A stretch of DNA of 50,927 nucleotides from Calcarisporiella thermophila CBS 279.70 (lineage: Eukaryota > Calcarisporiellomycota). A program made the translations under genes and the position numbers. Location of the stretch: the NCBI RefSeq assembly GCF_041956535.1, contig NW_027192237.1, positions 7,351-58,277 on the forward strand, in the 5' to 3' direction. Below the pieces are notes generated by a model. The model was not told the origin of the DNA and ran no database searches. It worked only from the letters and a program-made list of their open reading frames with translations. Position 1 is the stretch's first letter. Each line of letters starts with the position of its first letter. Below, piece after piece: positions 1 through 10,513 of the stretch.

Positions 1-280
1 ATATGAATATGCTTGTATTCAAAAAGAAAGGAATTTTAAGTGAACACCAATTAGGAAAATATTATAGATAAAAACTTGGTCTTTTACAACTGTCTTCAGA
101 AATTGTTCAAAGATCTTTTATTTTTTTATTTTTTGCTTTTTCTTTTGCATAAAATATCTTCTTGTCAAACTATACTTAGTTGCATTCCGTACAGTAACCA
201 CAACTATTACCATCCCACTCAGCATGGATAACATTAATCTCCTAGACTTTCATTTTCATAGACTGGAATTGCTGCTGACA
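1..280. other. AT-rich left edge, no gene seen
   Basis: No coding stretch, RNA gene or repeat boundary could be recognised. It is the 3' flank of the small secreted-protein gene that ends at 281. Confidence 0.5.
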
Positions 281-637
281 TCAAGTGCAAAAGTTGCCTA
301 AATTCCTACATAACCCCTTCTGACACTTTATGCTGCGAGCTGGTTTGCAGGATTTGAGATCATGATATCCTACCCCCTCTACTCTACCAATGTTGATATT
401 GCCGTTAAACAAATCACAAGAAACACATTGTTGTTCGTGGTGTGCAGCTATTATTATGCCCTGTAGGCAGTTTAATGCATCACCGGGGCCATCGATCGGG
501 ACATTGCTCCCTTGCTTGACACAGCGTTGGAAGATTTGTCCATTACACGCTTTGAAATTCACAGTAATTTCCTGGTCCTTACACGCGTGAACAAGAATAG
601 CAGTGGATAAAATAATAGCAACGACTGATTTTAGCAT
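281..637 (-). CDS. small secreted cysteine-rich protein
   Basis: An intronless frame of 118 aa. Residues 1-18 form a typical signal peptide: Lys3, then a hydrophobic run, with a likely cut after Ala18. The mature part is about 100 aa with ten cysteines (19, 31, 39, 57, 71, 74, 97, 105, 110, 117), an even number that suits disulphide bonding in a secreted protein. No domain family is recognised. The start is the first ATG of the frame, and AT-rich DNA follows upstream. It lies alone beside transposon relics, as many fungal secreted or effector-like genes do, but an effector role is inference only. No toxin similarity is claimed. Confidence 0.6.
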   Translation of the reverse strand: MLKSVVAIILSTAILVHACKDQEITVNFKACNGQIFQRCVKQGSNVPIDGPGDALNCLQGIIIAAHHEQQCVSCDLFNGNINIGRVEGVGYHDLKSCKPARSIKCQKGLCRNLGNFCT

Positions 638-1755
638 TTTCTTTATAAGATAAAATTCACTAAGCTTGAAAAAAATTAACTGGTAAAAATCGTGAAGACA
701 AATAATAAGTGATTATTTATATTGTTAACCGGGACACAAGCCTGATGTGAATAAGCATGGAACGAAAGGGTTCCACGCTTCAACGAAATAATTTTAAAAA
801 TTAAATAAACATATTGTAATACGGGTAATAATGATTAATGTGTTGTGCACCTTAACGTAATATGATTCAGTGTGTTATAATTCTCTAACATAAGAGTGAA
901 TAAATAAATATCAGATATATTTGTTAGAATGAAAGATTAATAATTTATATTACGATATATTATAAATGAAGAAAATGCTTGATATCATCAGAGAAAGAGA
1001 CATCTAAAGTAAAAAAATTCTAACAAGATTGAGCAGCGTGGAATACTGAGTCTTGATCTAGAATTCAATTTGTGTGGCTATTAATTCTGTTACAGCTGGT
1101 AGCACACGACTCAGTGAGTTTGCAAAATGTAAATTTGCGATTAATTTATCTTCTAAATTTGGAAGCCGTGCCTCATGCTTTGGTCATCCTGGAAGTTATA
1201 ATTCGTGACGCCGCTAAGTGACTAAGATGCCACAGGCTTGCATTAAAAGCATTTATACTATTTATATAAGTTTAACTACTGAAGATTATGTATAAGCTAG
1301 GGTCAGTGATCCAAGGGCTGAAAATGATTAATTTAAAATAGCTGGCTTCTCTTTAAAAGATTTTTCAAGGATTTTCTTGCATAAAGGTGACTTGTTTATT
1401 TGCTTAGTTTCCGTTGCTAGGATAGTTTGAGTTAGGCGAGTAAACTAAACTCCACTTGCTTTATTCCAATATGCAAATGTTCGATATATAACTTATATAC
1501 TCAATAGTTATGGTCTCACTAATTAGTCACTAAGTATAAGAGAAATCTGAAACTAGCAAATGTAACTGGTTTCATGCTTTGAGCGTTACATCACTCCAGA
1601 TATTTCTTAGAAGACCAGACTGCAAAATAGACAACTGAATTAAGGTTTAACTTGGGCTATAGGAGTGTTGTTGAGATATTGATTTACCGATATTACCACT
1701 TCGGGACATCAAATTTTAGTAAGCTTTAAACAATGCACTTTTGCAGAAACCAATT
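638..1755. other. AT-rich intergenic DNA
   Basis: About 1.1 kb between the secreted-protein gene and the Tc1 element. It contains no convincing open frame, tRNA or inverted repeat. The first part is the promoter side of the gene ending at 637. Confidence 0.5.
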
Positions 1756-1757
1756 TA

Positions 1758-1913
1758 CAACTAGGGAGAAATGTGACAGTGTGCTTCAACAATTTTCCTT
1801 TGAATGCTCATATCTCCTGAATGGATGGAATATTATACAAGCGGCTTTAGTATTAAACACTGTTGGATCTACACTATGTGCTGTCCCAACCACTACTCCG
1901 GTTATAAATGCAT
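1758..1913 (+). repeat. left terminal inverted repeat of the Tc1 element
   Basis: About 155 bp, matching the reverse complement of 3218-3371 with scattered mismatches. The pairing ends at GTTATAAATGCAT on this side. Confidence 0.85.
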
Positions 1914-2092
1914 CTCTGGTAAAACTAGGATATCATTGAATAGCACCCCGAATTTATGGGAAATTGGTGTCCTTTTAAATATTGATGTGTGCCAAAGATA
2001 CCCAAATACTTTTATATTTTCTTCACCATTCCATCTAAATATTTTTTATTTGCAACGGTGATGCTTTTATCTTTTAGCAATGTCTTGCACCT

Positions 2093-3118
2093 ATGAAGCC
2101 AACTCGTAAAAAGATTCGAGAACGTGTGCTTGAATTTTCAAGAAAGGGAGAGTCCACACCTAAGATTGCAGCACGAGTGGATATAGGCCGTGAAACTGCC
2201 AGAAAGATCATCAAGGAATGGTGCACCCCGAAATATCCTCCTATGAAGCCAAAATATGGTCGTCCACGTAGTCTAAGTGGATCGGATGAGAAATATATCG
2301 CTAAGAAGGCGTCAACCGGAGAGTGTTCTAAGCTTGCTGACTTGCAGCAAGCTATCAAAGAAGAGCTCAATAAGAGCGTAACAAACAAAACTGTAAAAAT
2401 ATGCTCAGACGTCACGAAGTAAAGCCTTGATCAAAGTCTTGGAAGCCTTTGCTGCTCCCGCGCCATTTTAAAACTAGATTCAAATTCACAACTTAACTTG
2501 ATAGATGGGGTTTTCAGACCACTCAAACCATAATATTCTCGGATGAAACCATTGTACCCTTTTTACAGACCACGGGAAAGGAATACACATACGTAAAGAA
2601 GGGGCAGCCTCTGCGTGCGTGCAATAGTATTTCAACCACGAAACAAGGGAAAGGAGGCAATCATGGTGTGGGTCTGCATTACTTCGCAAGGAGTGGGACT
2701 TCTACTTCGCGTTGAAGGCGGAATAAATGCTAGGATGTATCTGACCATTTTAGATGAAGGTTTTCTTGGAACACTCGAACGGTACGGGATAGATAAGGAC
2801 AAGATCGTATTCCAACATGATAGCGCCCCCCCTCATATCGCCAAGTCAACTCAAGCGTGGCTGCGAGATCGCAATATAAGGGTCTTAGAATGGCCTGCTC
2901 AATCACCAGCTTTGAATCCCATAGAGAACGCGTGGGGCCTCTTGAAGAAGGGGCTTCAAGATTATCCTACTCGGCCAAAGGATAGGGAAAAGCTCTGGGA
3001 ACGAATCAAATACACGTGGAAGAATATAGAAAAGACTTATATTGATAACCTATACGAGAGTATGTTGAGGAGATCCCGAGCAGTTTATAAAGCTAGAGGA
3101 GGATATACGAAGTATTAA
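2093..3118 (+). pseudogene. Tc1-type DD34E transposase, frameshifted
   Basis: The N-terminal frame (2093-2422) encodes a helix-turn-helix with a GRPR-like AT-hook (KYGRPRSLSG). It ends at a TAA. The first catalytic Asp lies in IFSDET, read in another frame near 2533-2550. The C-terminal frame (about 2615-3118) has the second Asp in FQHDSAPPH and the Glu in NPIENAW. There are 34 residues between them, the DD34E spacing of Tc1 transposases. At least two frameshifts and several stops separate the pieces, so no full enzyme can be made. The reading lies centrally between the two terminal repeats, as expected. Confidence 0.88.
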
Positions 3119-3594
3119 AATATTTTTGTGAAATAATGATAATAAATATGCCTTCAATTTTATCATGAAGGCCATTTTTCCCGATCATCTATATAAATAC
3201 CCAGGGTTTTTTAGAAAATGCATTTATAACCGGGGTAGCGGTTTGAGCAGCACATAGTGTAGATCCAACAGTGTTTAATAATAAAGCCGCTTGTATAATA
3301 TTCTATCCATTCAGGAGATATGAGCATTCAAAGGAAAATTATTTAAACACACTCACATTTTTCCCTACTTGTATACGCTCTCGCTCAGGTTTTAATTCTG
3401 GTTTCATATTGTAACCGTATGATATAATGCATTTTCATTTCTTGCTTAGCTGCTCTATTTCGCTTATTTTCTAATTTACTAGAGTAAGAGAGTACATTTG
3501 CGGATAGAGTGTTAACAAAAATGGTAGTGCGCTGCATGATGCTTTTGGAGAAAACTAACATGTTAAATGTTAAATGGGAAGATGAAAGAGGAAC

Positions 3595-4370
3595 ATAGAA
3601 GGCGGACTACATCAGCAGACCATGCTTTTCGATGATGAGGCCATTTTATTGGACAAAATGAGCTGCTTCCAGAGAATATCACATAGAGTATTAAAGAATA
3701 TATAAAGAAATATAAAGAAATCTGAGAAAAAATCAAGACTAAATAAAGTTGTGGCTTCCCAAGTGCAACTCCTTGGCCTTTTTTGAGCTGGCATACTCCC
3801 GTTTAAGAAACGGAGCCCTCGTCCACACATGCAAAAGATCAGTGCGCAGCTACCGAAAAACCGCACAATGCATAACTCTCTCCAGTGCCTATCTGCAAGA
3901 GATATCGGTGGACACCAGCGGACGATTTAACGGACGCGATCGGGCACAAAATACTATACGCACCAGAGTCCACCTTCATTTCAGAGGAGCCACAAGTTGT
4001 CAGGAAGTGCAGTTACCTCCGATCGGACCTCGACTATGAACGCACCTCTGATGAAACCATCGATCTTAACACTAATGAGAAATGCCGCCAGAAGACGCGG
4101 CACGAATCTGGCGGAAGTTTCAAAAAAGATTATGCCGATATCCAGACCCCTGGATATTCTTCTAAAAGATATTCGTCGAGCACGGAGCGTACTGAGCGAG
4201 GAAGTAACCGACCGAATGCTCCAAAGGACATCAGATGCGTGTGATTTAATTTTCAGCCTTGCATCGCATATCACCGTTACACGTCGCCATAGGTAATACA
4301 AGGCAGCAAATATTCCAACTTTCATATTGCACGACAGATTGGGGAAAAGATTCGTCATTGACGAAAAGAA
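3595..4370 (+). mobile_element. DIRS-like retroelement, 5' fragment
   Basis: From about 3602 the sequence matches the reverse complement of the right end of the DIRS-like element at 39022-40600, including the GCGGACTACATCAGCAG core. It continues like the inner left part of that copy, through the shared segment ending in CTCCTTGGCC near 3780. The first open frame of the element follows. In this copy its start codon reads ACG where the 39-kb copy has ATG. The frame 3997-4296 continues further into the gag-like protein than the 39-kb copy does. No recombinase or reverse transcriptase remains. It runs up to the truncated gypsy LTR at 4418. Confidence 0.65.
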
Positions 4371-4417
4371 TTTACACGAAGACCTAACAACATATAGAAG
4401 GGAGCGGGTACACTCAC

Positions 4418-4482
4418 TGTAACAGCTTTTGGGACTGTTAGATATCCGAATTCCTTAATTCAAGAAAGAGATGAAGGATACC
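4418..4482 (-). repeat. truncated 3' LTR of gypsy element A
   Basis: It starts TGTAACAGCTTTTGGGACTG and shares the GTTAGATATCCGAATTCC segment with the LTR at 7374. It covers only about 65 bp before pol-side sequence begins, so most of this LTR is missing. Confidence 0.7.
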
Positions 4483-4598
4483 GTATCTTTTTCATCGCGA
4501 GATAACCGTGGCCAGTAAAATTGTCTGCGAAGATTTAGATAAGTTTTTCGTAATCGGGGTGTCCTGAGATGGGTGTGTCGTGAGGTTCTTGTAAAACT

Positions 4599-5757
4599 TT
4601 AGTCGTAAATCCTTGTAGTTGGGTATACATAGGCCAAATGGGGCATCGGTGTGGTTGTGAATGCAAAGAAGAACGCCTCGTATCTGGAATCAACTGAGTT
4701 TTGATTGTCGCGAATATTGAGCGAGTCTGGCAGCAACTTTAGGAGTCGAACGAGTTCATTGAAGTGTGAATCTTGGTTATAATCTTGAATGAAGTCGTAG
4801 AATATTTGTACTTCGATCGTTTTGTGTTCGCGAGGAGATGCGCGGTATGGTGGGAGGGAGATTGGTTTTGCATCGACGGTGTCTATCTTCATACGAATAA
4901 CATCAGTGTGTCCGATCTTGTTACCGTAAGTGAATGTACGGCGATTCCTCCTTAGTAGATCCGAAGATCTTTTGAATTGATGTGAGCTTCAGCTAAGGTA
5001 AGCTTGAATGTGCGCTCTTCTTGTTCAGTGTCGATGGTGGAGACTGAGTCTGATAATGTCAGAGTGGAAGCTGACAGCCGTGTCACTATGGCTAATCTTT
5101 TTCCTTTCTTGAGAGTGATTGGAAAGCATATCCGTTGATCACCTCAATGTATGGAGTTGATGTGTCGAAATTAATGATTGTGTGAGCGGCGCGTACGGAA
5201 ATGTTGATATTACAAAAGTCATTAAGGCACAGTCTGTTGGAATACGGGAAACTAAATTCACAGGAACAATTGCGCGGTGGCCTGGCCTTATTGTCGTGTC
5301 TTGAGCGGCGTAGGCGCGTTTTGTTCATTGGCACTATCTTTTTTTTGGCTTGTGAACGTTGTTTGGTGGATGTTGTGTAGAGTAGACCCGGTGGTTCGAT
5401 GCCTTCTGAAAGTAGAAGAATTTCGGTGTTCTTGGTCTCCATTTGAAGAGGAATCAGGTGGCCATTGCCGATGATAATTCCGGCGGAGAGTTGCTCGATT
5501 ACTGCAAACTTGAATATGGCTCAGAGCTTTACACGGTCATTTGGAATGAAGACTGCCTTCGCTTCTACTTCTCCATTCGGTCTGATTGGTGGTACTAACC
5601 CTGGGATAATAACATTTGGTCCTAACGTTATGGATGAATATTTCTGCGTTGACGAAATTCGATCTAGCAGTTCCTGGACGATCAGGTGGAGCTTCCGGCT
5701 CGATTTCGATAATGCGGTGTTAAGAGGCTTTGTATCCTCTTTCAGCACGCTCAACAT
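4599..5757 (-). pseudogene. gypsy A protease and reverse-transcriptase remnants
   Basis: Reading 5757 to 5092 gives one frame with a single in-frame TGA. It includes EQLSAGIIIGNGHL, which resembles the 'L..GIILG..WL' stretch that follows the retropepsin core in gypsy polyproteins. The frame 4892-4599 opens with DAKPISLPPYRASPREH, the usual start of a gypsy reverse transcriptase, and then turns into unrelated sequence. The catalytic half of the polymerase is absent. Confidence 0.65.
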
Positions 5758-6065
5758 CCTCAGAGGCGGCGCGCTTGGTGAAAATGCGTTGGGTTGGTGC
5801 TTGAGGCGACATCTATCGTGTTTGAATGGTGAACTTGTGTCGCGTGGTCTATAGTGTTGTCTTTTTGTTGCTCTGCTTGTGCAACTGGCTGAGCTTCAAC
5901 AATTTTACAATTGGTTTGTAACAAGACCAAGCCACCATCTCTCTTTCCTGATTCAATATTTCCTTTTATACCCTCATTGATTACCACTCTGATTAAGGTT
6001 CACCTTGTTTACTATTTAATCCTCGATCTTTGCTTATTGTTCCTTGCCCATTTTTTTGCCCATCT

Positions 6066-7279
6066 TTATCCATTTGTCCATTTTGCCCATTGTTCTAATT
6101 GAATAAGACCACTTTTCATATATTCAATAAGAATCTGAATCATTAACAGTCTCAGAGCTGTTACATGTTTAATGGGTAGTTGAGGTGGCTTGTACACTGG
6201 TGGTTTGCTTTGGCGGTTATTCGTCTTTCTCTTTGGTTCTTCCATTTTGAACTTCGGGCAGTCGAGTCTCCAGTGATCACCTTGGCAAACTGGACAGGGA
6301 TAAGGGGATCGATCCCTTCTGAATACTTTGTCCTGATCTGGCTTGAATTGTTTATCGCGGTCGCGCGAATTATCTGGCTTGGTTTCCTGGTCAAGTACTA
6401 AATCAATGAGAATTCGGCGGAAGTCTTGAGCCTTCCGCGCTGGGCTGCCTATGTGCTTTTGCAAGATTCCTAATATCTCTTGGAAGACCATTAAAGAATT
6501 TCGAAAATGATAGTCCGATTGTTGTTCTCTCAATACACTCGTCGTGCTAGCGAGTATTTGTCTCAGAAGTGGTTTGCGATTGGTTCTCTACCGTTGAACG
6601 TACGATATCGGAGTCGGAGAGCAAGTTGCGCTTCATAGTCAGGAGATCTGAAATAATCTCGTAGACTTGCACACCAAACGTCCCATTTGGTCATTGATGA
6701 GCGTTGTTCTTCTCTGAGATTGAAGAACCAGTCAAGAAGCCCCATTCTTTGTTACATTACGAAGCATTAAAATCTGAGTTCGCAAGCTTAGTTCTTACTG
6801 CACTTTTTGATTTGTATGACACGTTCGATTCACATGTCAACGTCCTCGGATGCGGTACCTTTAAAGGCGGGTACATTGGTAATTTCGAGGCGTCTAGGCT
6901 TGTTGGTGGGCTCAGGAGTTGCGGTTCGAACCGGATTGTTGGGGTGAATATCGGGGACGTCATTACTTTGGTCACTGCCGATAGAAATTGGGCTGGCATA
7001 TTTTGAAGAAGCTGGCTGGCTTGACTGTTGCGAATTCTTCAGGATATGGCTGAACTTGAGCATCATTTTCTCCATTTTCATGGTTTGCTTTTGAACCATT
7101 TCAGCAATAACTTGAACGGTAATTTCTTCTGTGGAAGGAGTTGAAGTAGTAATTGCCGTTGGAGGTGGTTGAGTTGAGTCGGCTGTGCGACTGCTAGTGG
7201 ATTCTGCGGCGTTGGCAGTGTCGCTGCGTAGGACGCGAGTTTTGCGGGAGCGGCCCGTGGTTGAGATTGGTGGTGGCAT
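6066..7279 (-). pseudogene. gypsy A gag, broken in three
   Basis: The start at 7279 gives MPPPISTTGRSRKTRVLRS, matching the start of the gag at 48153 (MPPTLPTSGRAREIQSSTR). The core capsid segment appears at 6745-6563 (WDVWCASLRDYFRSPDYEAQ). A zinc knuckle CPVCQGDHWRLDCP (CX2CX4HX4C) lies in 6533-6066. Frameshifts separate the three pieces, so no intact gag can be made. Confidence 0.8.
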
Positions 7280-7733
7280 TATGGGGAGTAGCTGTTGTAT
7301 CCCGCTAAGTGTATACCAGTTGGTTGATCTTTTGGCTTTATACGTTTAATCCTTACTCGGACGAAAACATCAATGTAACAGTTTTGGAGACTGTTAGATA
7401 TCCGAATTCCTTATAATAGAATTCAAGAAAGAGGTTAGAGACAATAAACAGATGGGAGTGGGTTTACAGCCAACCGCAAAACCTTAGCAACAAATTGAAA
7501 ATATCAATTAAAACCTCAATATTTCAGTAACCTCTTTCCGAGGAAAAGTGTAAATAATGTTGAGATAAAACTACAACGCCTACCCTATTTTCAAAGATAC
7601 ACGCCACCCCGACTTACCAAAGAATAGCCAGGTTACCGGGGTGCAGTATTTGAAAGGAGTGCATTGCTAAATTTTGCTGGTTTTTGGATAATGATTACAT
7701 TATTTAAAAAACTTATTATTGTATATTTGTTAA

Positions 7734-8690
7734 CTAATACTTTGTATGCTCTCTCTTGGCTGAAACCACAGCACATTCCGGCATACTTGCATAGAGTTTG
7801 ATATTATATTCGGACTCTATACTCTCCCACTCCTCCGCTCGCTCCCATAGCTCATCTTTATCCTTTGGCATTCCTGGATGAGAATTGAGTTTTCGCTTCA
7901 ACTCACTCCAGACAAACTCTATGATCAAATCTGGAGACTGTGGGAGCCACTCTATCACGATTATCTTATTGTTCTTCAACTAATCTTTGGTGATATTAGC
8001 AGTATGTTTGGGATCATTATCGTGCTGAAATATAACTTTCGACTTATTGACCCCAAAATACTTCAAGGATCCTAGGTAGTCTTCAGAAAGAATCGTGCAA
8101 AGTGCAGCGTCTAGCCCTTCATCAGCACGACACAGATTTCCAACCCCATATTCAATAACACAGCCCCACACCATCAATACATTACCTATCTGTTTCAGTG
8201 TGGGTTGAATATGTCTACTGCGAAGTATTTCTCCCTTGTGCCTGTAGTATTGCTTTCCTGAACGTTCGTAAACGTTAATTTGGTCTCATCGGAAAACACT
8301 ACCCGCTTTCGATCTTCCCTATTCCAATTTAGATGTTTTCTCGTGAACTCCAGACGTTTTCTATAGTGAGCAGCTGAGAGAAGAGGCTTCTTTTGGTGCA
8401 ATCGAGTCAGTACCTCTTCTCTTTGAATATCTCTCCTCACGGTATCATCAGTCAATTCTCTGTCGTATTCCTCCTTGAAATATATCCTCACATCGATTGC
8501 ATTTTTACGTTGACCACGTGTCACATGTTTGATTATCTTTCTCCCTTCTCTCTTACTCAGAGCGCGAGGGATGGCCACCCGATGACCTTTTAAGATCAGG
8601 GCGCCGCCTTGCTTCTTCTCTTATAATCCTAGCTGATGTAGTGAAATGGACGTCCAAAGCATCGGCGATTTGATTTGAGGATTTACTCTC
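7734..8690 (-). pseudogene. Tc1-type transposase, decayed
   Basis: From the right, the pieces are a helix-turn-helix relic (NQIADALDVHFTTSARIIRE), then 8578-8195 with the first catalytic Asp in VVFSDET. Next comes 8177-7980 with FQHDNDPKHTA, then 7979-7734 with LPQSPDLIIEFVW and a usual C-terminal end. Defects visible are frameshifts near 8580 and 8185, an in-frame TAG at 7982-7980, and loss of one codon in the SPDLNPIE motif, which shortens the Asp-Glu spacing to 33. Confidence 0.85.
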
Positions 8691-8993
8691 TTTCGCGAAC
8701 GGAAGATAAAATCTCTGAATTTGCGATGGAAAAACTTATTGAACAATATCACCGTATAGAGGATTTCGATCTTGTCGAAAAAGATGGGTTATATCTGATC
8801 TGCGGCAAAGATAGTTATTATATCATTATAGCAGGCAGGAGAAGATAGTAATTAACCGCCTTATTTTAATATAGAAAAATACTATCCAATATCGCACAGC
8901 AGTCATATATCAGTCTGCGGCTGCAGCTCGGTAAAGCAATATCTTCTCCCGTGTGCCCATCTCTTCTCCTTTCGTAAAAAGCAAGGCAAGGAT

Positions 8994-9461
8994 ATGATCT
9001 ATGAATCGGAGATAGCACAGCGCTGGTTCATAACTCCGCACATATCCACCATATTGGAAAGCACTGAGCCGTCAAATTTTGAGCAGCAATCCTCTAAATC
9101 TCTGGAAGCTTGGGAAATTGCTAAAATGGGATTTCCAAAATGTGTGGACGACGATGTGTTGTTCACCTTGGTTACCCGTGCTATATCAACTGCTCAACAG
9201 CTTGTTCAACATCTTCCTGTTGAAAGGGCTAAACAAGAACTTAATTCATTTATTGCTCGTTCGGAGCCGGTAATTAATACGGCTGGGCTATATGGTTCTC
9301 CGGGGCCGATTGCTAGCATAGCCGACCCACAAGAAGTCGTGACAAAAGGTAGACCTAAATCCAATAAACGCCTGAAGTCTCAGCATGAGGTAAAGATGCG
9401 TCTTTGCCGTGGATGTAAGCAGACTGATCATGACCTACGTAATTGTCCTAGTCGGAATTAA
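8994..9461 (+). pseudogene. C-terminal piece of a transposase with CCHC zinc knuckle
   Basis: The 155-aa frame ends with TKGRPKSNKRLKSQHE followed by CRGCKQTDHDLRNC, a CX2CX4HX4C knuckle. This KGRPK...KS...E plus knuckle tail is typical of the C-terminus of MULE/FAR1-type transposases. No DDE domain or SWIM motif is seen upstream. The stretch 8700-8849 reads open (EDFDLVEKDGLYLICGKDSY) and may be an earlier piece. Assignment to MULE rests on this tail alone, so the superfamily call is tentative. Confidence 0.5.
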
Positions 9462-10066
9462 TGTATGTAAATATAATATTATTGATAATAAATGAATAAA
9501 AGTAAGAAATGTGGCAGATGTTATTGGTACATATCATTTACTACCAAGTTCAATTTTTGGTTGATTTACTGAGAGTTAATAACATGTAGCTCGTGACTTT
9601 GAATTTGACGATTAATTATTCAAGAAAATTAATTAACCAACTTAGCGGTAATTAATAGTTATACCCGGGTACAAATAGAATTACCCTTTAATTAATATTT
9701 TCAATTTGTTGCTAAGGTTTTGCGGTTGGCTGTAGATAGAATCTCGGGAGTATCGGAATGAAACCTTAACTATTACACCCATAAATAAGTTTGTAATCAA
9801 TAAGTAAATAAAAGGAAAGAATATCAAGTAATTAATATATATAAATAATTATTACAGTTAATATTATAGTAGAAATTCGGTCGTGTAACAGGAACATATT
9901 ATTGAAAATAACCTGTGATTGTTTTTTTTTATTCATAATATTTCCATCAATATTATACGAAAGGCTATTGGATTATTTATTTATACTGAAAATTTCAATC
10001 GAGGCACATTACATAGCCTGTATTAAAAATGAGGGATGTGTCAAAACTTTTAGGAGATACGTCAAT

Positions 10067-10513
10067 TTAAATCATTCCATTATTGTTCATCGACTTCTCT
10101 GGAATGTGTTCGTCAACTGCCCAGTGTTCTGCTATCTTGCCATCCTCGAAGCGGTAGATGTCCACAGATGCTGAGCCGAGATCTGTTTCATTTGCCTTTA
10201 AATGGACATGAAGCCATACCATATCCTTTTCGGCAATTGAACGTCTAACAGATATGGATAAATCCGGGACTTTCTTAAAGAGTTCATTCATTCCACTGTA
10301 AAAGCCTTCTTTTCCGTCGGGAAACTTGGGGCTATGCTCCACATATTTAGAACTAATATACGTATCTACCACATGTTGTAACATATCTTTGCGTCCGAAT
10401 AGCAATTCGAGAAACTGGACTGCGATTTTCCTGTTTTGCTCAGGGTCATTGCAATTTTCGTAACGTTCAGAAAGACTGAAGCCCTGCTCAGAAACTAAAG
10501 ATGATGTCATCAC
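10067..10513 (-). CDS. SnoaL-like (NTF2-fold) domain protein
   Basis: A 148-aa intronless frame, the usual length for a single SnoaL-like domain. Family-like segments are YISSKYVEHSPKFPDGKEG near the middle, then LSISVRRSIAEKDMVWLHVH, and near the end DIYRFEDGKIAEHWAVDEHIP. This matches the polyketide-cyclase-like or predicted aldol-condensation group of the NTF2 fold, small alpha+beta enzymes or binding proteins of mostly unknown substrate. No signal peptide is obvious. Either of two adjacent ATGs could be the start. It is about 12 kb from the isocyanide cluster and separated from it by transposons, so a shared pathway is not assumed. Confidence 0.75.
   Translation of the reverse strand: MMTSSLVSEQGFSLSERYENCNDPEQNRKIAVQFLELLFGRKDMLQHVVDTYISSKYVEHSPKFPDGKEGFYSGMNELFKKVPDLSISVRRSIAEKDMVWLHVHLKANETDLGSASVDIYRFEDGKIAEHWAVDEHIPEKSMNNNGMI

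Larger units (their letters stand above)
1756..3373 (+). mobile_element. Tc1/mariner element, complete ends, dead transposase
   Basis: The element runs 1758-3371 (1614 bp), flanked on both sides by the dinucleotide TA (1756-1757 and 3372-3373), the target duplication of this superfamily. Its ends are long terminal inverted repeats. The left arm begins CAACTAGGGA at 1758 and pairs to about 1913. The right arm ends TCCCTACTTG at 3371 and pairs from about 3218. The arms differ at scattered sites, so the insertion is not recent. The single transposase gene inside is broken by frameshifts. Confidence 0.9.
7465..9734. mobile_element. TA-flanked DNA transposon nested in an LTR
   Basis: The element is 7467-9732 (2266 bp), bounded by TA (7465-7466 and 9733-9734). 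Its ends are inverted repeats of about 45 bp starting CAGCCAACCGCAAAACCTTA; the first 38 bases of the two arms match exactly. It carries a decayed Tc1-type transposase on the minus strand and, in its right half, a piece of a different transposase on the plus strand. The interior is therefore itself a mosaic. The near-identical terminal repeats suggest it moved more recently than its contents decayed, perhaps by borrowed transposase. Confidence 0.8.
4418..9890 (-). mobile_element. decayed Ty3/gypsy retrotransposon A
   Basis: On the minus strand the order is 5' LTR (9890-7374, split by a later insertion), untranslated leader (7373-7280), gag (7279-6066), protease (5757-5092), the first part of reverse transcriptase (about 4892-4800) and the end of the 3' LTR (4482-4418). 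Most of pol is deleted: no YxDD motif, RNase H or integrase is present. The leader after the LTR nearly matches the leader after the LTR at 46406-46677, so the two belong to one family. The element cannot move by itself. Confidence 0.8.
7374..9890 (-). repeat. 5' LTR of gypsy A, interrupted by a DNA transposon
   Basis: Plus-strand ends are TGTAACAG at 7374 and GTGTAACA at 9890. The two halves (7374-7466 and 9733-9890) join to a sequence that aligns along its length with the solo LTR 43497-43768. Everything between them is a later TA-flanked insertion. Confidence 0.85.
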
